From Sclerodactyla briareus (lineage: Eukaryota; Echinodermata; Holothuroidea; Dendrochirotida; Sclerodactylidae): a DNA stretch of 64,000 nt. The stretch's first letter is position 1, and every line of letters begins with the position of its first letter. The position numbers and the translations under genes are program-made. The DNA lies in assembly GCA_026419785.1 (NCBI GenBank), contig JAODTK010005909.1, positions 80,292 to 144,291 on the forward strand, in the 5' to 3' direction. Below are positions 38,341 through 49,300 of this stretch, piece after piece. A model generated the notes under the pieces. That model was not told where the DNA came from, did no database searches, and saw only the letters and a program-made list of their open reading frames with translations.

Positions 38341-41149
38341 GGATGTTGTGGCTTCAGGGTCTCTCATGAGGATTTTGTACTTCCTAATCCTTTTCACTAA
38401 ACTAAACAATGAGAAGTCACATGCTGGAACAACATCACCTGGGATATGTGTTTGTCACTTTTCTACATCTGAGAGATTCTCGAAGCGCTTTGCAGATAAT
38501 ACCCGATCATTGGAACCAGTACTCTCTCTAATCACTATGAAGGGTTTAGGCGCTGCCATTGTAGGTGTAGGCTGTACTCAGATTCTTCACAGGTCCCCAA
38601 TATTCACCTCTGTAGGGTGAGTGCCTAGCTATCCAATCCCAGCTGCTCACCACCAACAGGCTAGGGCTTGGTTAGCAGTTTACACCACCGGTGTGAGTTC
38701 GGATGGACAGTAGGGAATTCCCCCTTCTCTTGTCGAATAGTGTCCCAAGTTATCGGAGGCCGGGGGAGTAATTTGTGCTTTGGGTACAGCCATTCTGCAT
38801 CCAATGGATGCCAGTGGAGAATTTGACTTTCCTATGTATGATGTATGATCCGAGCCAACCATGTTGGCACTATTGCTCAAATAGTAAACTAGCTCTGTCA
38901 GAATATATCACCCTCAAACAAAATATTTGGTTCTTGCCACCTCTGCACCATGGTAACTGAAAGGTTACCATGTTACTGTCACTAAATGTTCAGCCCCTTT
39001 CTTGGCTGTTGCTGCTGTTGCTGCTGTTCCTCGGCTGTTGCTGGGTAGGCATTCTTCTCTGATGTTGTTTTCCACTAGATTCTGGGGACTGAGTGTCCCT
39101 CAATTCACATGTCAGGCTTCGATGACTGGACAGATTGCCTATGAGTTCTGAAATGGCACCACAAAATTCAGTTCAGAGTCAAGTTCATGGAAAGATAAAC
39201 GGTTTATGACTGACTAGCCTGTAATCCCTGCCAGAAAGGTTAGAACAAAAAACACATAGTGGGTCATGTAGCAGAGGGGTAGGCCTATACAGGGACCTTA
39301 TGATGAGGTCAAAACCATCTCTCCCCAACTCAATGTGTTGTGTTGATGTGAAAAGTGGATTGACAGGTCGTTATTGTAAGGTGTGTTCAAGTTGGTATTG
39401 TAAGGTCTGTTAGTTTGTTTTTGTATGGTCCGTGTGTCAAGTTGGTATTGAATGGGCCTTTCATGGCTTATTAGGAGGTGTGTCGTTGTTCGTATGGTCT
39501 GTCCGGTGGTCGTACTGCTGGGGGTAATGTTTAACCGAAGGTTGTAATTGTAGAGGTTGGTTAGGGTTTTTTCTGTAGGTTCGTCTGTCAAGTTAGTACT
39601 GTATAGTCTGTCGTTGATATTGTAAAGTGTGTCCTGTTGGTATTGGTAAGGTCTGTTAGTTTGTTTTTGTATGGTTTGTCTGTCAAGTACCATGGTATTG
39701 AATGGTCTGTCAGATCATTATTGTAAGGTATGTCAGGTTGGTAGTGTGAGTCGGTAAGGTGGTATATAGATGTATGGTCTGTCAAAGTGTTGTCTGGTCA
39801 GTGATTCATTCATTTCTTTGGCACAGCATTTTTGGCGGACAATAGCTGTTTAATTATTTAATGATTTCGCTTGAAAATTCTTTGACTGAAATTATTGGGA
39901 GTCATGTAGTTCCTAAACAGATACCCTTATATACTCTTTATTTTGTAGATTGAGAGGAATTCTTGAAATGATCATCCGAAAAAAAAACTGATGAAAAAAG
40001 CTTAAGTAAGTGATGCTTCATTTCATGGGCCCAAACCTTTTTCCATACACAGACCCTCCTGATAACCAAAATGTTGGGAGGACCTCTGACAGTGATTGCT
40101 GCTGCAGGAAAGGGGTTGGCTGGGCACCCTGCGCACCCTCCCTTGTGATTTTTTAAATGGGATGGTGTTGGCCTCGTATTCTGTGACCATGGCCTCGAGT
40201 AACAACTGAAAATCCTACATTGACATGGTTACCCATCTCGATACAGCTCATAGACAATATTCTATAACGAGAGTGCAGTGTTTAGATTCTGTTGGAAGAT
40301 AACTCGTGCATTGCATAATGTATACTTACTTTCATCTAAAAAAAAAATACCGGCGTGGACATGGAAATTCCATCCATGAATTGTATTCAACTGTATAGTT
40401 TACACTTCAGTTATTCAGAGGCAAAGTGCAATATAATGATCTTGTATATTCCAGATGGTACACATGTGTTATTGGATAGAACCGGCAATAAAGAAGGACG
40501 GTTGGTTATTATGTATATTTCCCAAACTCCTATTGTTTGTGATTTATTGTCATAGTATCACCACCCTCCCAAATGGGGGTATATGGCCACTTTTCCAAAT
40601 TTTACTGTGTGACAATGTTAAAGTCAAGTGGGTGCATGTCAAAAAGTGGTGGGGCCATGTCCCCATCCCCCCCTTTGATGCCCATGTTTATTGCTTGAGT
40701 TTATCAACTATACTCGCAATTCAATAGTAATGCATGGTTTCCATGTCCATTATAGCTGGCACAGTAAACTGCCGACCGTGTATATCCCCCCTTTTATCAA
40801 TAATGGGTGATCATTCGACATTGGCAAGGTTTTTCCAACAACCCAAGGCACTATTCGCCAACAAACATTCAAGTCTGATGAAGTTCGCTCAGGCTTACAA
40901 TTGACGGAGAGATGCATATTTTTTAGCTCAAACCAGCAATGCTGTGAGCTATCGGAATCTGCACGTGTGTCAACCAATGCCTTTTAGATTCCAAACAGTA
41001 ATTCTGGGGATGGTGTGGAACAAACTGGACACAAGGTCATTGCCCATTAGACATGTTTGACCTACGAACGGTAAGGTCGAAGTCATAAAGGGGCCGGCAA
41101 TACAGGCCATATGTGTAAAACATTATCTCCTACAAATTTTGGTTGGACA
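38341..41149. other. Repeat-rich spacer 3' of CPLANE2
   Basis: Apart from the minisatellite at 39.4-39.8 kb, and 40560-40690 (related to 12.3 kb), I see no gene. Confidence 0.5.
39340..39790 (+). repeat. Minisatellite of TGTAAGGTCTGT-like units
   Basis: Many variants of tattgtaaggtctgt and tgtcaagttggtattg. A longer block (ggtctgttagtttgtttttg) recurs at about 39400 and 39652, so there is a higher-order period near 250 bases. Minus-strand Asn/Tyr/Thr-rich frames are artefacts. Confidence 0.75.
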
Positions 41150-42350
41150 TGCTGATGTTGGTAATCGAATTAATGGTTTCCACTAGCAGTACCTTGGGGG
41201 GGGGAGGTCTTCGAAATTTCTGGTCCCAAGGTACACACTTGCGGCACAAGGGCTATATTAGGAAAATGCAACACCAATGGTGACGTTTTTACGCCATCCC
41301 AAAAGGCTTCAGTGATTTTCGTCAAGTTACATGTAATGGTTTCCTTCGATAGAGGGCCATTGGGGGTTGTTCCAGAATTTTGGGCCCCCACCCATTTCCA
41401 ATGGAGAATATGCCCCAAAATGACGGGTTAATAGCTCTGGTCTCTCAGAGGCCCAGGTTTAGGACCCAAGGCCCAGTGGGGGCCCCTGGGGGGACCATAT
41501 GTGGCCTTGTGATTTCTCCTCTTACAAATATTGGTGCACAATTGTGCTGACATTCAGTGATAATGGTTCTAACAGCCCGTACCTTTGGGGTGTGGGAGGG
41601 TACCAAGGGAACATTTCATGTAAGTCACATAAGTGGTACTTTGAAATGCCTCTCCTCTCCCACAACTTCAATTGATTCTCATCAAAACTACATGTAATGG
41701 TCCTTTAGTAGAGTTCCATTGAGATGTTCTGCGTTGGCCCGTTTGGGGCCGTAGTTCCTATCATAATGAATACCGCAAAAATCTTTTATCTCCTGCAAAT
41801 TTTTGCGCATTGCTGATGTTCATTCATGATGATGCTTATACTAGCTCTACCTTCAAGGTGCCCAGGGATTTAGGACCCCCAAGCCCATGGGGCCCTGGGG
41901 CCCATTAGGTGGAATAGCCAATACTTCTCTCACCTCAACATTCTTGTGCAGCCTGACAATTCGGTCATAAGGTTTACCAGCCGTACCTTCAAACTGTTCA
42001 GGGATTTTGTTCCAAGGTCCCACTTGGCCCGAGGGCCCTATTTCATGAAACTTTAAACAATGGCTTCGAATGCATCTCCTCCCACACGTTTCAATTGAAT
42101 TTCATGTGATGCTCCACTGGGGGTTTTGCAAACTTCTGGCCCAATGTGGCCCTAAGGTCCATCGATGAAATCACGCGAAATGTTCTCCAACGACTTTGAT
42201 GCACAGTCAGTAGTGCTGATGTTCGGTCATAATGAAGACTTAAAAGGTCCATGAACCTGGGTCCAAGTTTGGTCAACATCCAAACTCGGACCCAATGTTC
42301 ATTGATATATGAATAAATGAACATATATAGATCAGTTCCTTTTGTCAATT
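41150..42350 (+). repeat. Diverged tandem repeat, about 400-bp unit, three copies
   Basis: The landmark gctgat(g/a)ttc.gtcataatg recurs near 41152, 41551, 41955 and 42218, with weaker intermediate copies near 41420 and 41814. Spacings alternate at about 140 and 263 bases, giving a composite unit of about 400 bases rich in ggcccc blocks. Confidence 0.55.
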
Positions 42351-42690
42351 TTAAGGATGTACTGCCATACAGCCTGGGAAGGGCCCTCCGCCACAGTCTA
42401 GGGGTCTGTAAACGGAACTTTTTTGTACCCTACGCACACCGATGGTGGTCCAAACTGTAATGCGTAAACATCGATCATTCCTTGGAAGAACGTTAACTTG
42501 AAATATAATTTTCTGGATATTTTATCAACGCCAATTTTATCACCTTCCGAATCGAGGGGTCTGTAAAATGGAACATTTTCCAGTAGGCTATGCATTACCC
42601 ATGGTGGTCGGAATTTAAGGAATGAACATTGATCAGTTCCTCAAGAATGTTTCTTGCCAATATTATTTTCGGGAATTATGGCCAAGTTTA
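42240..42690 (+). repeat. Diverged tandem repeat, about 153-bp unit
   Basis: ggggtctgtaaa(a)cggaac...atggtggtc...gatca(t/g)tcctt recurs at about 42405 and 42558, with a weaker copy near 42260. Follows directly on the 400-bp tandem array. Confidence 0.5.
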
Positions 42691-43299
42691 GAGATATGCT
42701 CCCGCCTACACGGCCCCCGGAAGCGCCGTTTTCTGCAATCAAGATGGGGGTCTTCGAACAAAAATGTTTTGGCTACGCTAAGCGAACCGCTGGGGCGCTC
42801 CGCTTAGATGGTGCTACCTCATATGCCCCCCCCCCCAATATTTATCGAAGGATCACCCCGCCCCTGGATTGGTTACACCCCTGCCCTCGAAATCATCTGA
42901 CACTTAGTCAAGAAGGATTATCGCGGTTGCTCATCACCTCATATGGCCGAGTGCCTGATGAGCCCTTACTCGGTTCCTCTCATTAGAAGGAATTCAAATC
43001 GATCATTCTGCGAGGATACACTCGTGCTTGCTGCGGATTTGATCCCGGGACCACTTCAAACACGAAAGCGTCACTATACGCTTCTTCAACCAACCACTCT
43101 TCCGCCAATCTCCCTTCTGGTTGTTGACCCCGGAAATCTCGCCTGCCTTTAGAATGAATGTGCCCTGAGTAACCAGGCAGGGATGAGAACTACTCCCGGA
43201 AGTGCCTTAACGTACCCATCCGACAGACGAGAGGTAGCTGCATCATGCAGCCACTTTCCTACAGAGAACAAGGAGCGGGGAAAGTTGGTGTCTGTGACG

Positions 43300-43365
43300 A
43301 CACTAGGGTTTGAACCAGGGACTCGGGCATTGCAGGGCGGTCCACTCTACCGTTCATGCACCTCA
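43300..43365 (-). mobile_element. tRNA-like SINE head
   Basis: The minus strand has acggtagagtgga (A-box-like, near 43345) and ctggttcaaaccct (B box, 43304-43320). Stems do not pair well, so it is a degraded tRNA-derived repeat. Confidence 0.42.
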
Positions 43366-46300
43366 CGCTCGGCAGCAATTTTGAAGGGCCCAGGGTTACT
43401 AATGTTCTTTCCCGAGTGCCCAAAAGGCCAAGGACAGACTGCCAAAAAACAGAACGTTGGCAATGGTAGTATACAATCATGTCCCAGTTGCACTGCCAGA
43501 GAATTGGACCACCACCCCAACCCCTCTCGCTCCACTCCTCCAGCTTGCTAGGTCCCAATTGATCCAGTCCACTTGGAATGCGCGATAAGAGAGAAGAATC
43601 AAGGATTGCAACATGTCCATTCAATAAAGCAGTTGAACAGAGACCCTGCAACAAAGGTACCAGATATCAAAACATCGCAGAGAAAACAAAAAGACATAGT
43701 TTTTACCGGTCAACAGGCGGCATGTTTGTCATTGGGGTTGTGAAAACTGATCAGGCCAAGCACATAAGGAGCAATTGGTCCCAACAAAGTCGTAATCGAA
43801 AACTGTAGGTCTGGGGGTTTTTCTGTCAAGGCCTGCCAGGCCTTGTGATTGTAAGGCCACCCAAATACCTTATGATATGAATATTAACAGTATGATTTGG
43901 ACTATGGAGCAGGAGTGACACTGCTGTCGAATGCAGAGTAAAACTGAATGGGTGTTCAATAAATACAGTGATAATAAAGCATTTACTCAAGTACAATGGT
44001 CATGTAAAAGTAACTTTTGTAACAGCTAGTGTGGTGTCTATATCAGCATATTAGGAGACCCAAACCTCAGGAAAGATTTCAGCAGATTCAGTGTGAAAAG
44101 GAGACAATTCTGCAATTGTGCAATGTCTCGTGACGTCAAGAGAGTCACTGGGGACCCTGTGTGAAACAGAGTCAATTTAAAAACATGTATTTTTACCAAC
44201 CTAGTGACAAAGGAACTAACACTGGGATCTGATTAAAAACACTAAAAAAAAATTCACAAGATTTGAGAGAATAATTTCATCAATTTCATTCATGAATATC
44301 AACTAATATCTGTCCACTATAATGGTGCAAAAACAGCATTTACTGTTTTAAGTCAATGCGACCTTGCATCGTTCCTCTGTGACATTCACAGTTAGCAGTG
44401 ACATTCATTAAGGGAAAAATAAAAAACTCAAACAAGAGGAGAATGCTGTGGAATGGAAAATTTTGGTTGTGGAGTCTTGAAATGTCCTCTTTCCATCTGT
44501 GCCAGTTTGTAGATGATCTGTTAATGACCATTGTTACTTTGATTAAGGAGCATTCATCACAACGGTCTCCACCATCTTAGAAATCCCTAAATATGCACAG
44601 ATAATCCATCCAATCTTGTTTGAAATATGTAATAAAAGACCAAATTTCATTCCTACCGTTGATAATTCTATGGAAAATGTTATTATATTGAGACAAATAT
44701 AATATTATTTGATTCACATCAATTCTTGCATCCTTTCCAATTAACAGCTAACAAAATGCCTGGGTAATCACCGATTGCTAGATTGACACCTGCTGGTGAC
44801 TCTGCTTGCATGGTGTTGCCAGCTGGTGCTTCTTCTGTACTGAACCTGTGGATGCATGCATGCTATCAAATATGAAATGCTACTTTAAAAGCATGTTCAT
44901 TGAGATGCCTAATCAGGAGGCAGAGAAGGTGGCGTTTCGCTAACCACCACCCGATTGTTGGAACCTCTTTTCCCCTCCCAACTTTCCGCTCTCATGCCAA
45001 TATAAGCAGGCATGTATCCCCCCCCCCCCCCTCCCTCGCCCAACCAAAAACTGGCAAAACAACATTTGAGGTAGGATTATTGGACGTATCAAGCATAGTT
45101 GAGGCCCAAACCTGGATTAAGATCTCAAAAATGGGGTTATCCCCACAATTAAACAACAAATAAATTCTCACTTTGTTTAGCTAAAACCTAACTCTCAAGA
45201 ATCTCAATTTCTTATGATATATATTAAAATAAATGTACCTTACTCTTAAATATAGACAGGTCAATATTTCCAAGGACGTCTTTCAATTGCAGGATTCAGA
45301 TAGTCCTACCTCAGTGAGTACCTACACAGATCTATTTCAAGACTGTCAGCTATAATAGGTCACAGTTGTCCTCTTGTATATGGGTGCGTTGACCTTGACT
45401 GTTAGTGATAGATAACTATGTGATCACCTTAACGAGGTGATCCGATTGGCTGACAAGTCATGTGACAACCAGTTACAGCATCTAACGAAGCTAGCAATCC
45501 CAGAGACCGACAGTTAGGCCACGCCCTTGCTAGCAATGATTTTGTATACCAAATTATACCTTGACAACACATCTGATTAGTGATCACACAACCATTTCGC
45601 ATTTCGGGTCCATCACTACAGTCGACTGAAACCACCCCACTTGAACACCACCAGTGGTTATCACTGTATGCTATATCCAATAGCATCTTTCAAATTTGGC
45701 GCATTCCTTGGAATTGATGCAGACCTTTGAAATGGGAAGAAGTTCAACTGGGATTGTGAAATGCTTTGATATTAAAAATAAATATAGATTATTATACACT
45801 AGAGAATGCTTCATGAGGACAATGAAATTGATTTGCTCCTAGTGAACTTTAATAGAGAAAACACTACCCATATAATCATACCAATATTTTGGAACTACAT
45901 AAAAATTATTCTTAAAAATGTATTGACTTTTTCTATTACACAGCTAAGATACTAAAAATGGTGTGAAAAGATAACAACAAATGAAAAAACCCCTGTATCA
46001 AAAATATGTTACACTAGTATATTAAATTGTACAAAGTTCACCTAAAATATGTACATCTTTGAAATTGAGGTTCGAAAGGCAAGAGAGAAACATGCTGGCT
46101 GCATACAGATTCTTTTCTCTCTCTCAGTGAAGAAACACAGAGCCAAATCTGGATTTATACAAATTCCTAACCTTTTCAGGAATTGATACAAACCCTCCCA
46201 GTTCCTCATAGTTTTCACTTGTATAATGCCCAACACATCACTGCGACACAAGTGCATTAATGTTGTCTCAACGATGTGATGAATGTTGCATTCCATTCAA

Positions 46301-46892
46301 CTTGTAAATACCATATCATAACTTTCCCACTTGTGGACTGTTTAAAAAAAAAATGGGTAAAAATATCGTGAAATGGAAAATTTAAGATGGTGCCCCCCTC
46401 CATCAACAAAACTGAAAACGCCCTGTATCATTAGACTATGAAAACACAGAAGACCCATTATAACTGGTGATATTTTCCATGAAAATATCAACCAATGAGA
46501 ATTTCCGAAAAAATCAGAACCCATACCAACAAAATTTCCAATGTTTAACAGTAAACGTTACTGACGATAGTGCTGACATTGATTACGAAAAAGCCCTCCA
46601 TCGCGGCGTGTGGCGATCAGCTTTTGCAGCCTAGAATTTGGCCTCTCATAGTATTAGTTCAAAACAGACTGTGGTTATCTCTTGCTGGAATGTTCCAATG
46701 TGACAAATTTTCAACACGGCGGATCGAATGTACCGTGTTTAGATCAGGGTCTACAGTTGGGGTAAATTGTTCCACACCCAGTTCAATGAGGGCTGTCGAA
46801 TGTAGTTAATGCTATCCCCCATTGTGATAATGGTAATCACCAAAAATGCAACATGGAATATCATGTTCAACAAGATCATGGCATGGCATGCT
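43366..46892. other. No gene assigned
   Basis: AT-rich with poly-C near 45018. A minus frame at 46042-46296 looks mildly protein-like but has no motif and no clear splice context. Confidence 0.5.
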
Positions 46893-47325
46893 GCACCATA
46901 CCATACAGAAACAAGATCCTGGTAATAGACATTCCCATTCCATCTGAATGGTTTGGGTGGGGTTTCCACCCATCAGTTTCCGCACCATACCATACAGAAG
47001 TAGAATCCTGGTAATGAACATTCCCATTCCATCTGAATGGTTTGGGTGGGGTTTCCACCCATCAGTTTCCGCACCATACCATACAGAAACAAAATCCTGG
47101 TAATAGACATTCCCATTCCATCTGAATGGTTTGGGTGGGGTTTCCACCCATCAGTTTCGCACCATACCATACAGAAAACAAGATCATGCGTAATTGGACA
47201 TTCTTCCATCTGAAGTGGGGTGGGGTTTCCACCCATTCAGTTACGCACCATACCATACAAAATCCTGGTAATAGACCTTCCCATTCCATCTGAATGGTTG
47301 GTGAGGTTTCCACCCATTCAGTTTC
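46893..47325 (+). repeat. 89-bp minisatellite, about 4.9 copies
   Basis: Units begin gcaccataccatacagaaac at 46893, 46982, 47071, 47159 and 47245 (spacing 89, 89, 88, 86). Each contains tccatctgaatggtttgggt and ggggtttccaccca. Overlapping minus-strand frames with METPPKPFRWNG repeats come from this array and are not a gene. Confidence 0.95.
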
Positions 47326-48188
47326 CGACTACCTCTCCTTGGAGAGTGGGTTTCAGGTCCTCGGCTGAAAAGGGAAATTACCAATTTATCCACTTACCAT
47401 CCCTGATCCAGATTACCATGTTCTTTCCTTTAAGTTTGAAGAATTGTGATTGCAAGATCTCCCAAAATTCATTTTCCTTTCCTGGCCCATAATCCTATAA
47501 AAGGGGAATGAAAGAGTAATGTCTGTGCGACATAGCAATTTCCATGTCAAAGCAAACTCAATGTATTTTATAAATCTGTTGTAATCATCCAATTAAGAAG
47601 GTCCTGGACTCATAATTTTTGGTCACTTCTACCCATGACGCACCATTTGTAAGAGGGGAGCAAGATAGACTGACTAACAGGAAATATGTGCCTATGGTAG
47701 GGTGTTCCTAGGGGACTAAAAGGGTTTAACACAAGGGATAGGCATCAAAGGGTTATGAGGAATACTGACTAAAGGGGCATCCTGAGAGAAACTGACACAT
47801 TTTCCTGAGGGGCACCTGACAAGGGGATTCTCTAAGGTGAACAGGGTTTTGAGGAACACAGGCAGTGTCAGTGATTCTGAAATGAGAAAAAAAACTTTGC
47901 AAGATTTCCCTCCAAAAACCATTGGTGATGTTTAGTCTACAAAGAAAATGTGAATTAACTTACATTATAAAAAATCACCCCCCATTCATGGAACCCTGTT
48001 ATTCCTGCTGGTATTTCTACTATGTCCCAGTTGTGTGTATGAGGGTTCGGGGAGTGAAGGGGGACCCTCAGGGGAAATGGTGGACTATGATACAATTAAC
48101 TGACAGATGATGAGGAATTTTCTGGGAGACGCCACAAGGCATCATGAAAGAGGTGATGACAGGGCTTTGACAAGGCTTCATTGAGGGT

Positions 48189-48800
48189 TCAACTAAGCGG
48201 GGACACCAAGAAGTTTAATATGACGGTAATGGGTTTCAGGAGATGGGCCTGAGCTTGGCCCCTTAAGGTGCAGCTTTTCGTGCTTCTTCCGGCCGCTGCC
48301 GGGAGAATCCCGCTCGCAGTACTGGGCACTGATAGGGGCGTTCCCAGAGTGGGTGCGCTCGTGATCACCAGTAGGCCCCTTCTGCAGAAAGTGTTGTCGC
48401 ACATCCGGCACGAAGGGTCTTCTCCCCGCGTGGACCGCTCGTGGATGAGGCACTTGCTGATCGAGTAGTTATAGAAGGCTCGCACAGTTCCGGCACAGGG
48501 GCGGCGGCAGGATCTGGCCCTATTGTGTGGAGTGCTCGTGACGGCGACAAGTCCCCCGTCGCGGCGAAGGCCCGCGAGCAGTGCCGGCAAAGGAAGGGAC
48601 GCTCGCCCGTGTGCTTGCGCACGTGGATGGTGAGCTTGCTCCGTGAGGAGAACGGCTTCCTGCAGTTGGCAGCAAGTGGATCGTAACGGAGGAGGACTTG
48701 TTGTCCACGAGCTGGAAATCCCAGGAACCGTCGTCCAAGGAGCTCGGCTTTGCTGTCTGTCACGTGTCGCTGCTTCAGCAGTGCTCAGGTCGGCCATGTT
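48189..48800 (-). CDS. C2H2 zinc-finger array, 3' part with stop
   Basis: GC-rich block holding at least five C2H2 fingers on the minus strand, read across frames. Clear units: ANCRKPFSSRSKLTIHVRKH with linker TGERPF (about 48665-48600); LCRHCSRAFAATGDLSRHER (48592-48530); a finger with YNYSISKCLIHERS (about 48510-48440); CRMCDNTF ending GDHERTHSGN (about 48410-48340); and QYCERDSPGSGRKKHEKLHL (about 48330-48265). The tail SSGPSPETHYRHIKLLGVPA ends at TAG near 48187. Such arrays bind DNA, usually as transcription factors. Finger boundaries fall in different frames, so three or more one-base indels are present; some linker His/Cys codons are lost or out of frame. The orthologue cannot be named. 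It may be a working gene with assembly errors or a recent pseudogene. Confidence 0.72.
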   Translation of the reverse strand, partial: NMADLSTAEAATRDRQQSRAPWTTVPGISSSWTTSPPPLRSTCCQLQEAVLLTEQAHHPRAQAHGRASLPLPALLAGLRRDGGLVAVTSTPHNRARSCRRPCAGTVRAFYNYSISKCLIHERSTRGEDPSCRMCDNTFCRRGLLVITSAPTLGTPLSVPSTASGILPAAAGRSTKSCTLRGQAQAHLLKPITVILNFLVSPLS

Positions 48801-48828
48801 GCCTGCCATTGGTCGTGCCTAAGATCCC

Positions 48829-49300
48829 TCAGTTAATCAAGACGCCATCCAGTGCAGGGCTCTGTCTTTCTCGAGCCCAGTCCGCTCCGAGCGCCTGGTT
48901 TCGGTGCAACCAACACATGTCCGACGGAGTGCAGCCCGTTGCGTGGGCTGTACAAGTGTCCTGACGGGAGAAAGTCTTCTCGCAGAAGTTGAGCTGTATG
49001 CTGGGCCTCGGAGGCGTCGGGAGGGCACTGAGAAAGGCCTCTATTGTTCTCTTTGTTCTGGCGATCCGGTCGGCGAGGAGGAAGTTTAGTCGGCTCCCCC
49101 GTTCTCTGGCATGTGGGTCGTGCTTCTTTTCACATGGAGGGTCCCCCGTTCCGCCCACCGAAGGTTCTCCCTACGACATCAGACTTTCGGACTGAGGAGA
49201 GGAGTGAGCTGGACTGGGAGGCTTGGTGCCGCACGTTCGTGCTGTCGGCCGAGGACAGGAGGGAGGGGAACTGCTTGAAACAATAGCTGCAGAGTGGTGT
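48829..49300 (-). CDS. C2H2 zinc-finger array, N-terminal fingers
   Basis: Continues the zinc-finger region upstream on the minus strand. One frame gives LCSYCFKQFPSLLSSADSTN and VRHQASQ (about 49291-49220), with Cys-x2-Cys and His-x3-4-His spacing typical of C2H2. Another frame gives NFCEKTFSRQDT (about 48985-48950), the core of a second finger whose first Cys codon is changed (ctc). Between them lies a basic, Pro/Arg-rich linker. The CpG-rich composition is shared with the fingers just downstream and contrasts with the AT-rich surroundings, so I treat both as one gene. No start codon or upstream exon can be set with confidence. Confidence 0.5.

Noticed and set aside
38081..38620. 179-codon plus frame, the longest in the window
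   Set aside because: Its first part overlaps a LINE reverse transcriptase end read in two frames; the remainder has no motif and looks like chance.
39298..39785. 131-codon Asn/Thr/Tyr-rich minus frame
   Set aside because: Lies wholly within a minisatellite; composition follows the repeat.
46751..47313. Five overlapping frames with METPPKPFRWNG repeats
   Set aside because: Produced by the 89-bp minisatellite; unit length is not a multiple of three.
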